Shown: positions 52,231-61,164 of the stretch, in pieces | How positions within the stretch are numbered: position 1 is the first letter of the stretch | Layout: the number at the start of each line of letters is the position of its first letter | From: Arthrobacter sp. ov118 | GTDB lineage: Bacteria; Actinomycetota; Actinomycetes; Actinomycetales; Micrococcaceae | Assembly: GCF_900116495.1 (NCBI RefSeq) | Contig: NZ_FPAY01000001.1 | Span: 1,054,001-1,118,000, forward strand | DNA: 64,000 nucleotides | Reading direction: 5' to 3' | Notes under the pieces: model-generated | The model's database searches: none | Told to the model about the DNA's origin: nothing | Seen by the model: only the letters and a program-made list of their open reading frames with translations | Program-made: the position numbers and the translations under genes

Positions 52231-53205
52231 ATGTCCCAGTCAGAAGCTGCCGGGCGCGGATCGGCCCGGCTCTATGTCGTCACAGGCGCGGGCCCCGTGG
52301 GTTGGACGGTCGCGGAACAGCTCGCCGCGGCCGGCCACCACGTGCGGGTGTTGACCAGGTCCGGCAGCGGGCCGGCCCACCCTTCAGTGGAGAAATTGTC
52401 CGTCGACGTTTCGGACCCCGCCCGCCTCGGCGGGGCCATCGACGGTGCCGCGGCCGTCTTCCACTGCGTCCACGGCTCCCGGTATGAGGCGAAGGCCTGG
52501 GAAAAGGAGCTCCCGGGGGCCGAGCAGACCGTCCTCGCCGCGGCGGGCGAGGCGGACGCCGTCGTCGTGTTTCCGGAAAGCCTGTACTCCTACAGCGCAC
52601 CTGAGCATGTCATGGCGGAGGAAAGTCCGCGGCAGGCGCAGGGCGGCAAGCGTGGCATCCGGACCTCGCTGCTCGCGGCACGCGCGGCCGCGGCCACGCC
52701 CACGGTGAGCGTGGTGGCCGGCGATTTCTTCGGGCCGCGGGTCCGCAACGCTCACGCCGGGGAACGCATGGTCCGTCCCGTTCTGGCTGGCCGGTCAATG
52801 CTGGTGATCGGGCGGGTGGACCAGCCACATTCCTTCACCTACGTTCCGGACCTTGCGCGCGCGATGATTGCGGCGGCGGACAGGCCGCCGCTGTGGAACC
52901 GGGTGTGGCATGCACCCACGGGACCGGCGCTGACCCAGCGGGAGATGGCGGGGGCCTTCGCCACGGCGGCGGGCGTGCGCGCGCCGCGTGTCACCGCCCT
53001 ACCCGGCTGGGCGCTGAAGGCGATGGGCGGGTTTTCCCCTGGCGTGCGGGAACTGGCGGAGACGCTGTACCAGTTCCAGCGCCCGTTCGTGATGGACTCG
53101 GCGGCGAGCCAGGCCGCCCTGGGCCTGGCTCCGACCCCGCTGCACGTTGCGGCCGCCGCCACCGTCTCCTGGTGGCGGGACCAGGAACGGGTGACGGCGG
53201 CCTGA
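52231..53205 (+). CDS. NAD-dependent epimerase/dehydratase family protein
   Basis: The 324-aa Rossmann protein has the SDR-type NAD motif VVTGAGPVGWTVAEQLAAAGHHV and LYSYS-x-PEH near the active site. AAAGGAG precedes the ATG at 52231. It is controlled by the divergent TetR gene. Its 3' end (53149-53202) reappears at 54827-54879 after the Nudix-like gene, indicating a duplication or insertion. In the downstream copy the frame would have continued to a TAG at 54898-54900, suggesting a longer original C-terminus. Confidence 0.85.
   Translation: MSQSEAAGRGSARLYVVTGAGPVGWTVAEQLAAAGHHVRVLTRSGSGPAHPSVEKLSVDVSDPARLGGAIDGAAAVFHCVHGSRYEAKAWEKELPGAEQTVLAAAGEADAVVVFPESLYSYSAPEHVMAEESPRQAQGGKRGIRTSLLAARAAAATPTVSVVAGDFFGPRVRNAHAGERMVRPVLAGRSMLVIGRVDQPHSFTYVPDLARAMIAAADRPPLWNRVWHAPTGPALTQREMAGAFATAAGVRAPRVTALPGWALKAMGGFSPGVRELAETLYQFQRPFVMDSAASQAALGLAPTPLHVAAAATVSWWRDQERVTAA
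53149..53202 (+). repeat. Direct repeat, left copy (epimerase 3' end)
   Basis: The 54 bases here are matched at 54827-54879 with three substitutions and one gap; the last 26 bases are identical. Confidence 0.85.
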
Positions 53206-53262
53206 CTTCCAAACCAGTCGAGGGCGGCGCTGTGTGGATAAATTCGGTGATTGACTGGGGCG

Positions 53263-54807
53263 ATGACTGAGGCAGTGAGTTTTTGGGGAATGAGCATTGC
53301 AGACTGGGTTTCATTGGCACCTGCCGCGATTGCGATCTACGCGGTATACAGCGCATGGCGGGCGCAGCCGGCCTGGTTGATGTTCCGAAGGCGCCACGCC
53401 GCCATGAAGAGCGTTGGCATCAGCCGGCGCGACTCGAAGACCAGGGTCAAGAACATCATCCAAGGCGCCCCGAACGCCCCGTCCGACGAACTCAACTGGC
53501 TTGCGGCAGGCTACCCCGTCAGCGCCGGCGGTGTCGCCCGCGGCCACGACGATCCCATGCCGCTTACATTTGCAGCCACGGCCGCGGAGTTGGTCAGCCT
53601 GTCGGAAGCGTATTCCCGCTACGCGGCGGATCTGCGCCGCGGTTCCTTCTTGGGTACGACCTCCGCTCCGGTCGTCGAACGGGAAACCGCCATGGCGGCC
53701 AAGACCTCAAGAGTCCTGGCCGAGGCCGCGGCGGGCGGCGGCCACGGGGGAGAACGGCCCAGCCGCCACCTCAGAATCGAATCGCCGCTCCTCGAGCGCG
53801 AACTCGACCTTTGGCAGATACCCGACGCCGCTTCGGGCACCCTAGCCTATGACACCTTCGTCAGCTACCGTCGGCACCGGTACAGCCCCGATTTCGACGA
53901 CGAACGGAGCACCACAGCCGTCCTGCCTGCATCACTGGAAATGCCGGGGCTGGAGACAAAGAATATGGATGCCTCGGACGCGGAGAAACAGTTCCTCCGG
54001 AACAAACTCGACTCGCAGCACGCGTTCGACGGCGTCCTCCCCCGCCTCGTAGGCTGGCGAACGGAGCGGGACAACGGCAACGGCCGGCTCAGGCTCCATT
54101 TGGCCATGGCCGAGACCACATACGGGGCCGTGCTGCTGGACCACTACCCGGACGCACTCGGAGGCACTGTCCGCAACGTGACCGGCATGAGGGCCAAACT
54201 CCTCACTTTGTCCGCAATCGTGGTTTCCTCTGACCGCAAGTTATTGTTCGCTGGCCGGTCGCGGCACGCCGGGTCACATCCGGATAAGTTCGGCCCTGCG
54301 GTAAACGGCAACCTCGAACTCCGCCCCCGCAAGGGAATCCTTCCGGACGGCGATGAGTTCGGCCTTCCCGATCCGCGCCGGGCGCTGGCACGGGAAGCTG
54401 CAGAAGAGCTCGGCCTGGTGATGGATCCCCACCGAATCCAGATGCTCGGCATGGGGCGGTTCAGTGTCGGGGACAAGGAACGCGGCACGCACGTTCTGCT
54501 CGCCCTCGCCCAGCCGGACCTCACGGCCGAGGACATTACCGCCGGAATCCGGGATGCGGATCCGATGGAAGGCCGTTGGGAGCTTGGCAGTGAATTCCTC
54601 GCCGCACCGCTGCCGCGGGCCGGGGAGGACGTTGACCCGATCCTGTCCTGGCTCCTGCATGATCCCAGGCTCACGCCCCACGCGGTTCTCACCGGCATCG
54701 CTGCCGTGGCCCGGTTCTTCCCCATCACTCCCGAACAGCTACATCGGTTGTCGGCCGCGCCGAGAGACCCAGGTTTTTCACCGGAGTCCTTGCAGCTTGA
54801 CTACTGA
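53263..54807 (+). CDS. Membrane-anchored Nudix-like protein, probably an insertion
   Basis: The 514-aa product has one N-terminal transmembrane helix (about 12-31), a long middle region of unknown fold, and a Nudix-like domain at about 312-455. The Nudix box runs from Gly363 to Leu384 as G-x5-P-x7-REAAEELGL: the usual first Glu is Pro, while REAAEE is intact. It may cleave a nucleoside diphosphate derivative or merely bind one. It has no operon partner. It lies between two copies of the epimerase 3' end, so it seems to have entered as a single-gene cassette. The start is uncertain (53263 or 53290). A defence or signalling role is only a guess. Confidence 0.7.
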   Translation: MTEAVSFWGMSIADWVSLAPAAIAIYAVYSAWRAQPAWLMFRRRHAAMKSVGISRRDSKTRVKNIIQGAPNAPSDELNWLAAGYPVSAGGVARGHDDPMPLTFAATAAELVSLSEAYSRYAADLRRGSFLGTTSAPVVERETAMAAKTSRVLAEAAAGGGHGGERPSRHLRIESPLLERELDLWQIPDAASGTLAYDTFVSYRRHRYSPDFDDERSTTAVLPASLEMPGLETKNMDASDAEKQFLRNKLDSQHAFDGVLPRLVGWRTERDNGNGRLRLHLAMAETTYGAVLLDHYPDALGGTVRNVTGMRAKLLTLSAIVVSSDRKLLFAGRSRHAGSHPDKFGPAVNGNLELRPRKGILPDGDEFGLPDPRRALAREAAEELGLVMDPHRIQMLGMGRFSVGDKERGTHVLLALAQPDLTAEDITAGIRDADPMEGRWELGSEFLAAPLPRAGEDVDPILSWLLHDPRLTPHAVLTGIAAVARFFPITPEQLHRLSAAPRDPGFSPESLQLDY

Positions 54808-54826
54808 AGGTGGCAGCGCCTGCGAA

Positions 54827-54879
54827 GCGGCTGCCGCCACTGTCGCCTGGTGGGGGACCAGGAACGGGTGACGGCGGCC
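54827..54879 (+). repeat. Direct repeat, right copy (frameshifted epimerase 3' end)
   Basis: 53 bases match the end of the epimerase gene with three substitutions and one missing base, which shifts the frame. Downstream, the frame of the intact copy runs on to a TAG at 54898-54900. Confidence 0.85.
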
Positions 54880-54896
54880 GGGTTCGCGGGTTCCGG

Positions 54897-57224
54897 CTAG
54901 CGAATTCCCGCCTCGGCGGATTCCGGTTCCGGCTCGGCTGGCAGCTCCCGGGCCGCGGCATCAGCTCCGGGCCGGCCGAGCTTCCCCGGCCACCAGATCC
55001 GCGGGCCAATGTCGTAGGCCAGGGCCGGGACCAACAGGGAACGGACCAGGACGGTGTCCAGCAGCACGCCGAAGGCGACAATGAAGGCCAGTTGCACCAG
55101 GAACATGATCGGGATGACGCTCAACGCGGCGAAAGTTGCGGCCAGCACCACACCGGCGGAAGTGATCACGCCGCCCGTGACGCTAATGCCGCGGAGGACG
55201 CCGGCCCGGGTGCCGTGCTTGAGGGATTCCTCCCGCACCCTACTCATGAGGAAGATGTTGTAGTCCACGCCCAGGGCCACGAGGAAGACGAAGCCGAAGA
55301 GCGGAACGGTGGCGTCTGCCCCCGGGAATCCCAGGATGTGGTTGAACACGACGGCGGAGACTCCCATCGCGGCGCCATAGGACAGCACCACCGAGGCGAC
55401 CAGCAGGACCGGTGCCAGCACGGAGCGCAGCAGCAGCGTCAGGATCACAAGGATGACCGCGAGCACCACCGGGATGATGGTGACGAGGTCGCGCTGGGCG
55501 GTGGTGTTGGTGTCCAACGCCGTCGCGGTCACGCCGCCCACGAGGGCGCCGGCGTCGATCTTCTTGAGTTCCCGGCGGAGGTTTACCACCGAATTCTCGG
55601 CCTCCTGCGAATCCGCCGCGTAGTTGAGGGTCGCGCTGATCAGGACCTTCCCGTCCCGGACCGCCGGATCCGTCGGAGTGCCCGGCCCGGCCGGGGCGCC
55701 CGGGGCTCCGGTCATGATGGGGACGCCGCCTTCGGCCAACAGATAGGCGTCCCCGACGCCGTCGCTTGCCTTGGTCTTATCCAGCACTTCCGGGGCTTTC
55801 GCTTCGTCGGCGACGATCACTGCGGGGCTGCCGGATCCGGCGTCGAAGTGCCGACCCAGGGCGTCCTGACCATCGACGGCGTTGGAGGCGGCGAGGATGA
55901 CGTCGGTTTGGGCCACGCCGTTGGCTTTGAGTTGGAGGATACCGGCGCCCGCCACGAGGAGCAGCAGGACCGAGGTCATCCAAACCGTTCGGGGCCGGCG
56001 CGAAACGAGCGAACCGGTGGCCCGCCACAGTCCCTTCTGGCCCTCGAGCCCGGTCACCAGTTCCGGGTCCCGCTCCGTCGCCGGGAGCAGTTTGGGCCGG
56101 AACGGCCAGAACGCTGCCCGGCCCAGCAGCGCCATGAGGGCGGGCAGCAGAGTCAGGGCCGCGAAGAGTGCGCAGAGGATGCCTGCCGCCGCTACCGGCC
56201 CGAGCGCCTTGTTGGAGTTGAGGTCGGAAAACAGCAGGCAGAGCAGGGCGATGATCACGGTGGCGCCGGAGGCCAGGATCGGTTCCCACGCAGCCTTCCA
56301 TGCCGTGAGCGCGGCGGCCGTGCGGTTGACGGTGTGGGTCAGGGCTTCCCGGAACCGGGCCACATACAGCAGCGCGTAATCGGTGGCCGCGCCGATCACC
56401 AGGATGGACAGGATGCCTTGGCTTTGGCCGTTCAGCTGGATCCAGCCGGCCTTGGCCATGCCGAACACCAGCAGGATGGCGGCGCAGAGCGCGAAGACGG
56501 AGGTGAACAGGACCATGATGGGCAGCAGCAGCGAGCGGTAGACGATCAGCAGAATCAGGAAGACTGCTCCGAGGGCCACGAGCAGGAGGACGCCGTCAAT
56601 GCCGGCAAAGGCACTGACGAGGTCCGCGGTGAGACCGGCGGGGCCGGTGACGAACGTGCGCATTCCCGCCGGGGCGGACGCCTGGACTTCGTCCCGCAGT
56701 TCCTTGACCACAGTTTTCACTTCGCCCGAGGAAGCGACGGGCACCACGAACTGTACGGCTTGGGCGTCTTCTGACGGGATTGGGCCGATGACCGTGCTGC
56801 CGACCTGCAGGGCTTCCAGCTTGCCCTTGAGCGCCGCGGCCTCGCCGAGCTGGGCAGGAGTGAAGGCGGCATCGCTCTCGATCACGATGACGGCGGGGAT
56901 TTCCTTGGAGTCCCGGAACTTGGCCTGCCAGTCCTGAGCCTCGGTGGCTTCGGCCCCGGCCGGCAGGAAGGATGCCTGGTCGTTGGACGAAACCTCACTG
57001 AGCCGGCCGAAGGTGGGGCCGCCGACGCCGGCAATGGCCAGCCAGGCCACGACCAGTACAGCGGGAACCAGCCAGCGTAGCCAGAACGGAGTGCGGGGTG
57101 TTCGGTTTCTGCCCCGCTTTCGGTTTTCTGCGCCGCTTTCGGACGACCGCGCTGCTGATCCGGGGTGCGGAGGGCCGATTTCGCCGCGGATTTCCGAATG
57201 CGAGGGGGGCGTGGAGTTGTTCAT
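54897..57224 (-). CDS. MMPL family transporter
   Basis: The 775-aa membrane protein is of the MMPL/RND-like type with about 12 helices in two halves and large extracytoplasmic loops after helix 1 and helix 7. It exports lipids, fatty acids or hydrophobic compounds. The helix-4 motif IGAATDYALLYVARFREAL and its repeat LGVDYNIFLMSRVREE carry the proton-relay Asp-Tyr pairs. GGAAGG precedes the ATG at 57224. A palindrome for the divergent MarR regulator lies upstream. Confidence 0.92.
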   Translation of the reverse strand: MNNSTPPSHSEIRGEIGPPHPGSAARSSESGAENRKRGRNRTPRTPFWLRWLVPAVLVVAWLAIAGVGGPTFGRLSEVSSNDQASFLPAGAEATEAQDWQAKFRDSKEIPAVIVIESDAAFTPAQLGEAAALKGKLEALQVGSTVIGPIPSEDAQAVQFVVPVASSGEVKTVVKELRDEVQASAPAGMRTFVTGPAGLTADLVSAFAGIDGVLLLVALGAVFLILLIVYRSLLLPIMVLFTSVFALCAAILLVFGMAKAGWIQLNGQSQGILSILVIGAATDYALLYVARFREALTHTVNRTAAALTAWKAAWEPILASGATVIIALLCLLFSDLNSNKALGPVAAAGILCALFAALTLLPALMALLGRAAFWPFRPKLLPATERDPELVTGLEGQKGLWRATGSLVSRRPRTVWMTSVLLLLVAGAGILQLKANGVAQTDVILAASNAVDGQDALGRHFDAGSGSPAVIVADEAKAPEVLDKTKASDGVGDAYLLAEGGVPIMTGAPGAPAGPGTPTDPAVRDGKVLISATLNYAADSQEAENSVVNLRRELKKIDAGALVGGVTATALDTNTTAQRDLVTIIPVVLAVILVILTLLLRSVLAPVLLVASVVLSYGAAMGVSAVVFNHILGFPGADATVPLFGFVFLVALGVDYNIFLMSRVREESLKHGTRAGVLRGISVTGGVITSAGVVLAATFAALSVIPIMFLVQLAFIVAFGVLLDTVLVRSLLVPALAYDIGPRIWWPGKLGRPGADAAARELPAEPEPESAEAGIR

Positions 57225-57278
57225 GGGTCCTTCCGGGGAGGCGCTGCGGCGGGACAGGTATGCAGCTCCATAGTAGAC

Positions 57279-57297
57279 TATCTCCATCATGGAGATA
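57279..57297. promoter_or_regulatory. MarR-type operator for the MMPL gene
   Basis: TATCTCCAT-C-ATGGAGATA is a perfect 9+1+9 palindrome in the control region between the MMPL gene and the divergent MarR gene. Confidence 0.7.
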
Positions 57298-57535
57298 AGT
57301 CTTAGCCGCGCCTGAATGGGGAGAACGGCCGTGGAAGGACAGTCGGCGCCCGGCCGCCGCAGTAAGGTTCGGGCGCAGTCCCGGGCCGCAGTAAGGTCCG
57401 GGCTGCAGTAAAATCCGGAGGGCGCCCTCGTTGACGCCGACCGGCGGCACTCAGAGCGCTGCGGCGCCAAGGACGCCTTATCAAGAGACGCCCCGTATGA
57501 ATGGACGCCATCACTAGGGACAAGGGAGGTCAGCC

Positions 57536-58048
57536 GTGTCAGCCGAAGTCCCGGGACCCTCCGAAGCGGCTGGTCCGCCGCCGCTCGTCCGGCTCCTGCA
57601 GGAATTCACCCTCGAAGCGAACCGCTATGTGGATACCGCCGGCGGCCGCAACGACATGCACCGCACGGATCTCAACGCTCTGGCCGTCATCATGCGGCAC
57701 ACCGCGCGGAACCAGGTCGTCACGCCGGGGCTGCTCAGGAAAGAGCTGAACCTCAGCTCACCGGCCACCACCGCCCTGATCGACCGGCTCCACAGTTCCG
57801 GCCACGTGGTCCGCGAGCGTGAGGGCGCGGACCGTCGGCAAGTGCAGCTGCGCATGACCCCCAAGGCCTACCGGGACGGCGGCGCCATGTTCCTTCCACT
57901 GGCCCGCCATATGGGCGCGGCGATGGAGAACTTCACGCCGGAGGAACTGGAGATCGTCACCCGCTTCATGAGTTCCATGATCGAGGCCACCGTACTGGCC
58001 GGCGAGGAAGCGGCACGCGGCCCCGAACCGGACCAGCACCCCGGCTGA
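57536..58048 (+). CDS. MarR family repressor
   Basis: The 170-aa protein has a winged helix (LNALAVIMRHTARNQVVTPGLLRKELNLSSPATTALIDRLHSSGHVVREREGADRRQVQLRMTPKA), the MarR signature. It starts with GTG at 57536 with GGGAGG upstream. It diverges from the MMPL exporter and probably represses it through the palindrome at 57279-57297 until a hydrophobic or phenolic compound is bound. Confidence 0.88.
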   Translation: MSAEVPGPSEAAGPPPLVRLLQEFTLEANRYVDTAGGRNDMHRTDLNALAVIMRHTARNQVVTPGLLRKELNLSSPATTALIDRLHSSGHVVREREGADRRQVQLRMTPKAYRDGGAMFLPLARHMGAAMENFTPEELEIVTRFMSSMIEATVLAGEEAARGPEPDQHPG

Positions 58049-58070
58049 TCGGCAAGTTCTGCCGATCAGC
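58044..58070. terminator. Hairpin at the MarR stop
   Basis: GCTGATCGGCA and TGCCGATCAGC form an 11-bp stem with a 5-base loop, overlapping the MarR stop and facing the convergent APC gene. Confidence 0.75.
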
Positions 58071-58079
58071 CGCAGTGCC

Positions 58080-59477
58080 TCACGGATGCGCTGCGGCCGG
58101 CGGCTGGCCCGCCGGCACCGGCAGCACAGCTGCAGGCATCGCATCAGGCACCGGCTCCGGCGTCGTCTCCGGCGTGGGGATCCCGACAGAACGCCTGCCA
58201 AAGCTCATTCCGACGCCGACGGCGGCGGCTGCCAGCACCAGCGGGACCACCAGCGCCCAGCCGCTAAAGAGCAGGACAACCACCATGACAGCGGCCGCCA
58301 CGATCACGCCATACCAAGCGGCGGTCCGCGGTTGCAGCAGCCGGATGCCGGCGGCGAGGCCAAACGCGGTGACGGCCGTGAAGCACGCAGAGGCGGCCCC
58401 AATCTGGAACTGCATGTCGGCGAGTCCGGCAACGGCCGCGGCGAAGGACAGCAGCGTCAGGACCGCCAGCGCTGCCAGGCTTCCGGTCGGAACCTGTCCG
58501 CGGCCGCCTCCGCGGGCTAGAGCCTGCGGCAGCACGCCGTCGGACGCCAATGTGGACCCTAGCCGGCTGGCGCCGGCCACGAAGGTGTTGATGGGGCCGA
58601 AGGTCAGCACGGCGGCGGCGACGGCGGTGAGTGGGTCCGCCAGTGAGCCCAACCCCGTCTCCAGCAATTCGGCGATCGGCACCGCAGTGCCGGGAAGCTG
58701 CGGACCGAGCACGGCTACCGAGGCGGCGACGACGCCGATGTATACCGTGCCCACCACAACCAGTGTGAGCCAGGTGGCCCGCCGCAGGTCGCGACCGGGG
58801 TTCTGGAACTCCCCGGCCAGGTGGGACACGGCTTCCCACCCGGCGAAGCAGAAGAACAGCAGGCTCGCGGCGCCGCCCACCGCCCAGTAACCGTGCGGAG
58901 CAAAAGGCTGGAAATTCTCCGCCTTCGCATGCGGCGCCGCGAGCGCGACAGCGAGCGCGAGCAGTCCCACCAGCAGCACCATGAGCGCCAGTTGAATGCG
59001 GCTGGACATCCTGATGCCGACGGCGTTGCTCGCGAATGCGGCCAGCAGGATCGCTGCCGCCGCGAGGACCGCAGTCTCCCGTCCGCCGCCGAGGGCATGG
59101 GCGATGTAGTTGCCGCCGATTACGGCCGTTGCCGGCGCTCCGAACGGGATCGAAAAGTAGAAGAGGTATCCGGCCACGGCCGAGGCGCGACGCCCGAAGG
59201 CGCGTTTGACGAAATGGGCGATCCCGCCGGAATCGGGCTGCTGGCGGCTCATCTCGGCGAAGCTGAAGGCGACGGGAGCGCAGAACACCAGCAGGAGTGC
59301 CCACGCCAGGAGCGATGCCGGACCGGCTTCCTTGGCCGCGATGGCGGGAAGCACCAGGACTCCCGAGCCCAGGATCGTCCCGACGTAGATGCCGGTGGCC
59401 CGGAACAGGCCCAGTCCCTTGCCGCCACCGCCGCTGCCTGCACTGCTGCTGTTGATGTTTTCCACCCCTCTATTCAT
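58080..59477 (-). CDS. APC family amino acid transporter (YjeH-like)
   Basis: The 465-aa protein has about 12 helices. Helix 1 shows GIYVGTILGSGVLVLPAIAA, and a later helix AGWEAVSHLAGEFQNPGRDL, as in YjeH-type amino acid exporters. GGAGGG precedes the ATG at 59477. The Pro/Ala-rich C-terminus is extended. Substrate and direction are uncertain. Confidence 0.82.
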   Translation of the reverse strand: MNRGVENINSSSAGSGGGGKGLGLFRATGIYVGTILGSGVLVLPAIAAKEAGPASLLAWALLLVFCAPVAFSFAEMSRQQPDSGGIAHFVKRAFGRRASAVAGYLFYFSIPFGAPATAVIGGNYIAHALGGGRETAVLAAAAILLAAFASNAVGIRMSSRIQLALMVLLVGLLALAVALAAPHAKAENFQPFAPHGYWAVGGAASLLFFCFAGWEAVSHLAGEFQNPGRDLRRATWLTLVVVGTVYIGVVAASVAVLGPQLPGTAVPIAELLETGLGSLADPLTAVAAAVLTFGPINTFVAGASRLGSTLASDGVLPQALARGGGRGQVPTGSLAALAVLTLLSFAAAVAGLADMQFQIGAASACFTAVTAFGLAAGIRLLQPRTAAWYGVIVAAAVMVVVLLFSGWALVVPLVLAAAAVGVGMSFGRRSVGIPTPETTPEPVPDAMPAAVLPVPAGQPPAAAHP

Positions 59478-59554
59478 CCGCAGACCCTCCGGCGCCGGAA
59501 GCGGCAAAACTGACGGCGGGCCGCAAAAAACTGCCTGCCGGGGCCGCGGGAGGG

Positions 59555-59560
59555 TAGCGT
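59555..59560 (+). promoter_or_regulatory. -10 box of a probable leaderless promoter
   Basis: TAGCGT fits TANNNT and lies six bases before the ATG at 59567, without a ribosome-binding site. Confidence 0.4.
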
Positions 59561-59566
59561 TCCATT

Positions 59567-60382
59567 ATGAGTGCGCAGCAGCCTGACGATGTGTACACGC
59601 ACGGCCACCACGAGTCGGTGGTCCGTGCCCACGCCTCCCGCACGGCGGAAAACTCCGCGGCGTTTGTGATCCCGTATCTCACGCCCGGGGTGTCCGTCCT
59701 CGACGTCGGCTGCGGGCCCGGCAGCATCACGTGCGACTTCGCGACGCTGGTGGCGCCCGGTACCGTCACGGGCCTGGACCGCTCCCCCGACGTCGTCGCC
59801 CAGGCCACGGCCCTCGCCGCGGAGCGCGGCGTCGGCAACGTCGGCTTCGCCACCGGCAACGTTTACGACCTCGACTTCCCGGATGAGACGTTCGACGTCG
59901 TCCACGCCCACCAGGTCCTCCAGCACCTTACGGATCCGGTCGCGGCCCTGCGGGAGATGCGCCGGGTGGCCAAGGCCGGCGGGATCGTTGCCGTGCGCGA
60001 CGCCGATTTCCACGGCATGAGCTGGTACCCGGCCATTCCTGAGCTCGACGACTGGATGGAGTTGTACCAGCGGATTGCGCGCCGGAACGGTGCCGAACCC
60101 GACGCCGGCCGCCGGCTCGTGTCCTGGGCGCAGGCCGCCGGGTTCACAGACGTGGCGCCGTCGAGCAGCAACTGGCTCTACGCCACCGGGCAGCAGCGGC
60201 GGTGGCAGGCCCGGGTGTGGGGCGAGCGGGTGCTGCATTCGTCCTTCGCCGACCAGGCCCTCGAGTACGGCTTTGCCGGCGAGGCGGACCTGACCCGGAT
60301 TTCCGCTGGCTGGCACCGCTGGGGCTCCACCGACGACGGCTGGTTCCTGATCCCCAACGGCGAGGTGATCGCCCGGGCATAG
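59567..60382 (+). CDS. UbiE-like SAM-dependent methyltransferase
   Basis: The 271-aa protein has motif I VLDVGCGPGSIT, then GLDRSP and VVHAHQVLQHL, as in class I UbiE/COQ5-type methyltransferases. The N-terminus is Asp/His-rich. It starts without a ribosome-binding site, six bases after a -10-like TAGCGT. The substrate is not evident. Confidence 0.87.
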   Translation: MSAQQPDDVYTHGHHESVVRAHASRTAENSAAFVIPYLTPGVSVLDVGCGPGSITCDFATLVAPGTVTGLDRSPDVVAQATALAAERGVGNVGFATGNVYDLDFPDETFDVVHAHQVLQHLTDPVAALREMRRVAKAGGIVAVRDADFHGMSWYPAIPELDDWMELYQRIARRNGAEPDAGRRLVSWAQAAGFTDVAPSSSNWLYATGQQRRWQARVWGERVLHSSFADQALEYGFAGEADLTRISAGWHRWGSTDDGWFLIPNGEVIARA

Positions 60383-60511
60383 GGCGCCGCCCACGGTCAC
60401 AGCAGCGGCACAGCCTCCCGAAAGTGCTGCCATAACTCCGCGCCTGAGGCTGGGTACAGGCCGAATCCTCGGCCGGCCCGGGACTCCGGGCCCCAGCAAA
60501 GGAGTAACGCA

Positions 60512-60994
60512 ATGGCAAAGATCAATAAAGCCACCGCGGGCATCATGCTCGCGGCGGTTATCAGCGGCGGCGCCGTGGGAGCGGCGGCCATCCCGGCCAT
60601 GGCCGCCGACACCACGGGCAGCTCGACGGCGGCCACCACGGATGGCTACGGAAACGGCTACGGCACGACCGGCGGCGGCACCGGCGGACGGCACCAGGCC
60701 AACGGCAAGACCGAGGAGGCCCTCACCGGCGACACCGCCACCAAGGTGGAGGCAGCCGTCAAGGCAGCCCAGCCGGACGCGACGATCGAAAGAATGGAAA
60801 CCGACGCCGACGGCGCCGTGTACGAAGCCCACATCACCAAGGCCGACGGCACCCACGCCACCGTCCTGCTTGATGCAAACTTCACCATCACCGAAACCCA
60901 GGACCAGGGCCAAGGTGGCGGCCGGGGCCGCGGCGGGCCGAACGACGGCGACGCCGACGACGCCGCTGCGAGCGGCTCCACCTCCAATGGCTAA
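60512..60994 (+). CDS. Secreted PepSY-like protein
   Basis: The 160-aa product has a signal sequence (1-32, ending AMAAD), a Gly/Tyr-rich linker (DGYGNGYGTTGGG), a PepSY-like domain (DTATKVEAAVKAAQPDATIERMETDADGAVYEAHITKADGTHATVLLD) and a Gln/Gly/Asp-rich tail. PepSY domains often inhibit peptidases or act near the envelope. AAGGAG precedes the ATG. It is followed by a strong terminator. Confidence 0.8.
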   Translation: MAKINKATAGIMLAAVISGGAVGAAAIPAMAADTTGSSTAATTDGYGNGYGTTGGGTGGRHQANGKTEEALTGDTATKVEAAVKAAQPDATIERMETDADGAVYEAHITKADGTHATVLLDANFTITETQDQGQGGGRGRGGPNDGDADDAAASGSTSNG

Positions 60995-61013
60995 GCCTTG
61001 ACCAGAAAGGTCT

Positions 61014-61053
61014 GGGCTGTTCCGGATGGCGGCACAGCCCTCCGGAACAGCCC
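61014..61053 (+). terminator. Terminator after the PepSY gene
   Basis: GGGCTGTTCCGGA (61014-61026) and TCCGGAACAGCCC (61041-61053) form a perfect 13-bp stem, with TTAGGG following. Confidence 0.85.
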
Positions 61054-61164
61054 TTAGGGGCGTCCCGCCGTCGTCCGCTGCGGTCTTGAACAGTTGCCGT
61101 CAGCCATTCCCTCGCCCGGCATCTGCCGATAGGGTGCACTAAAGATTCACCGGAAGGAGAACCC

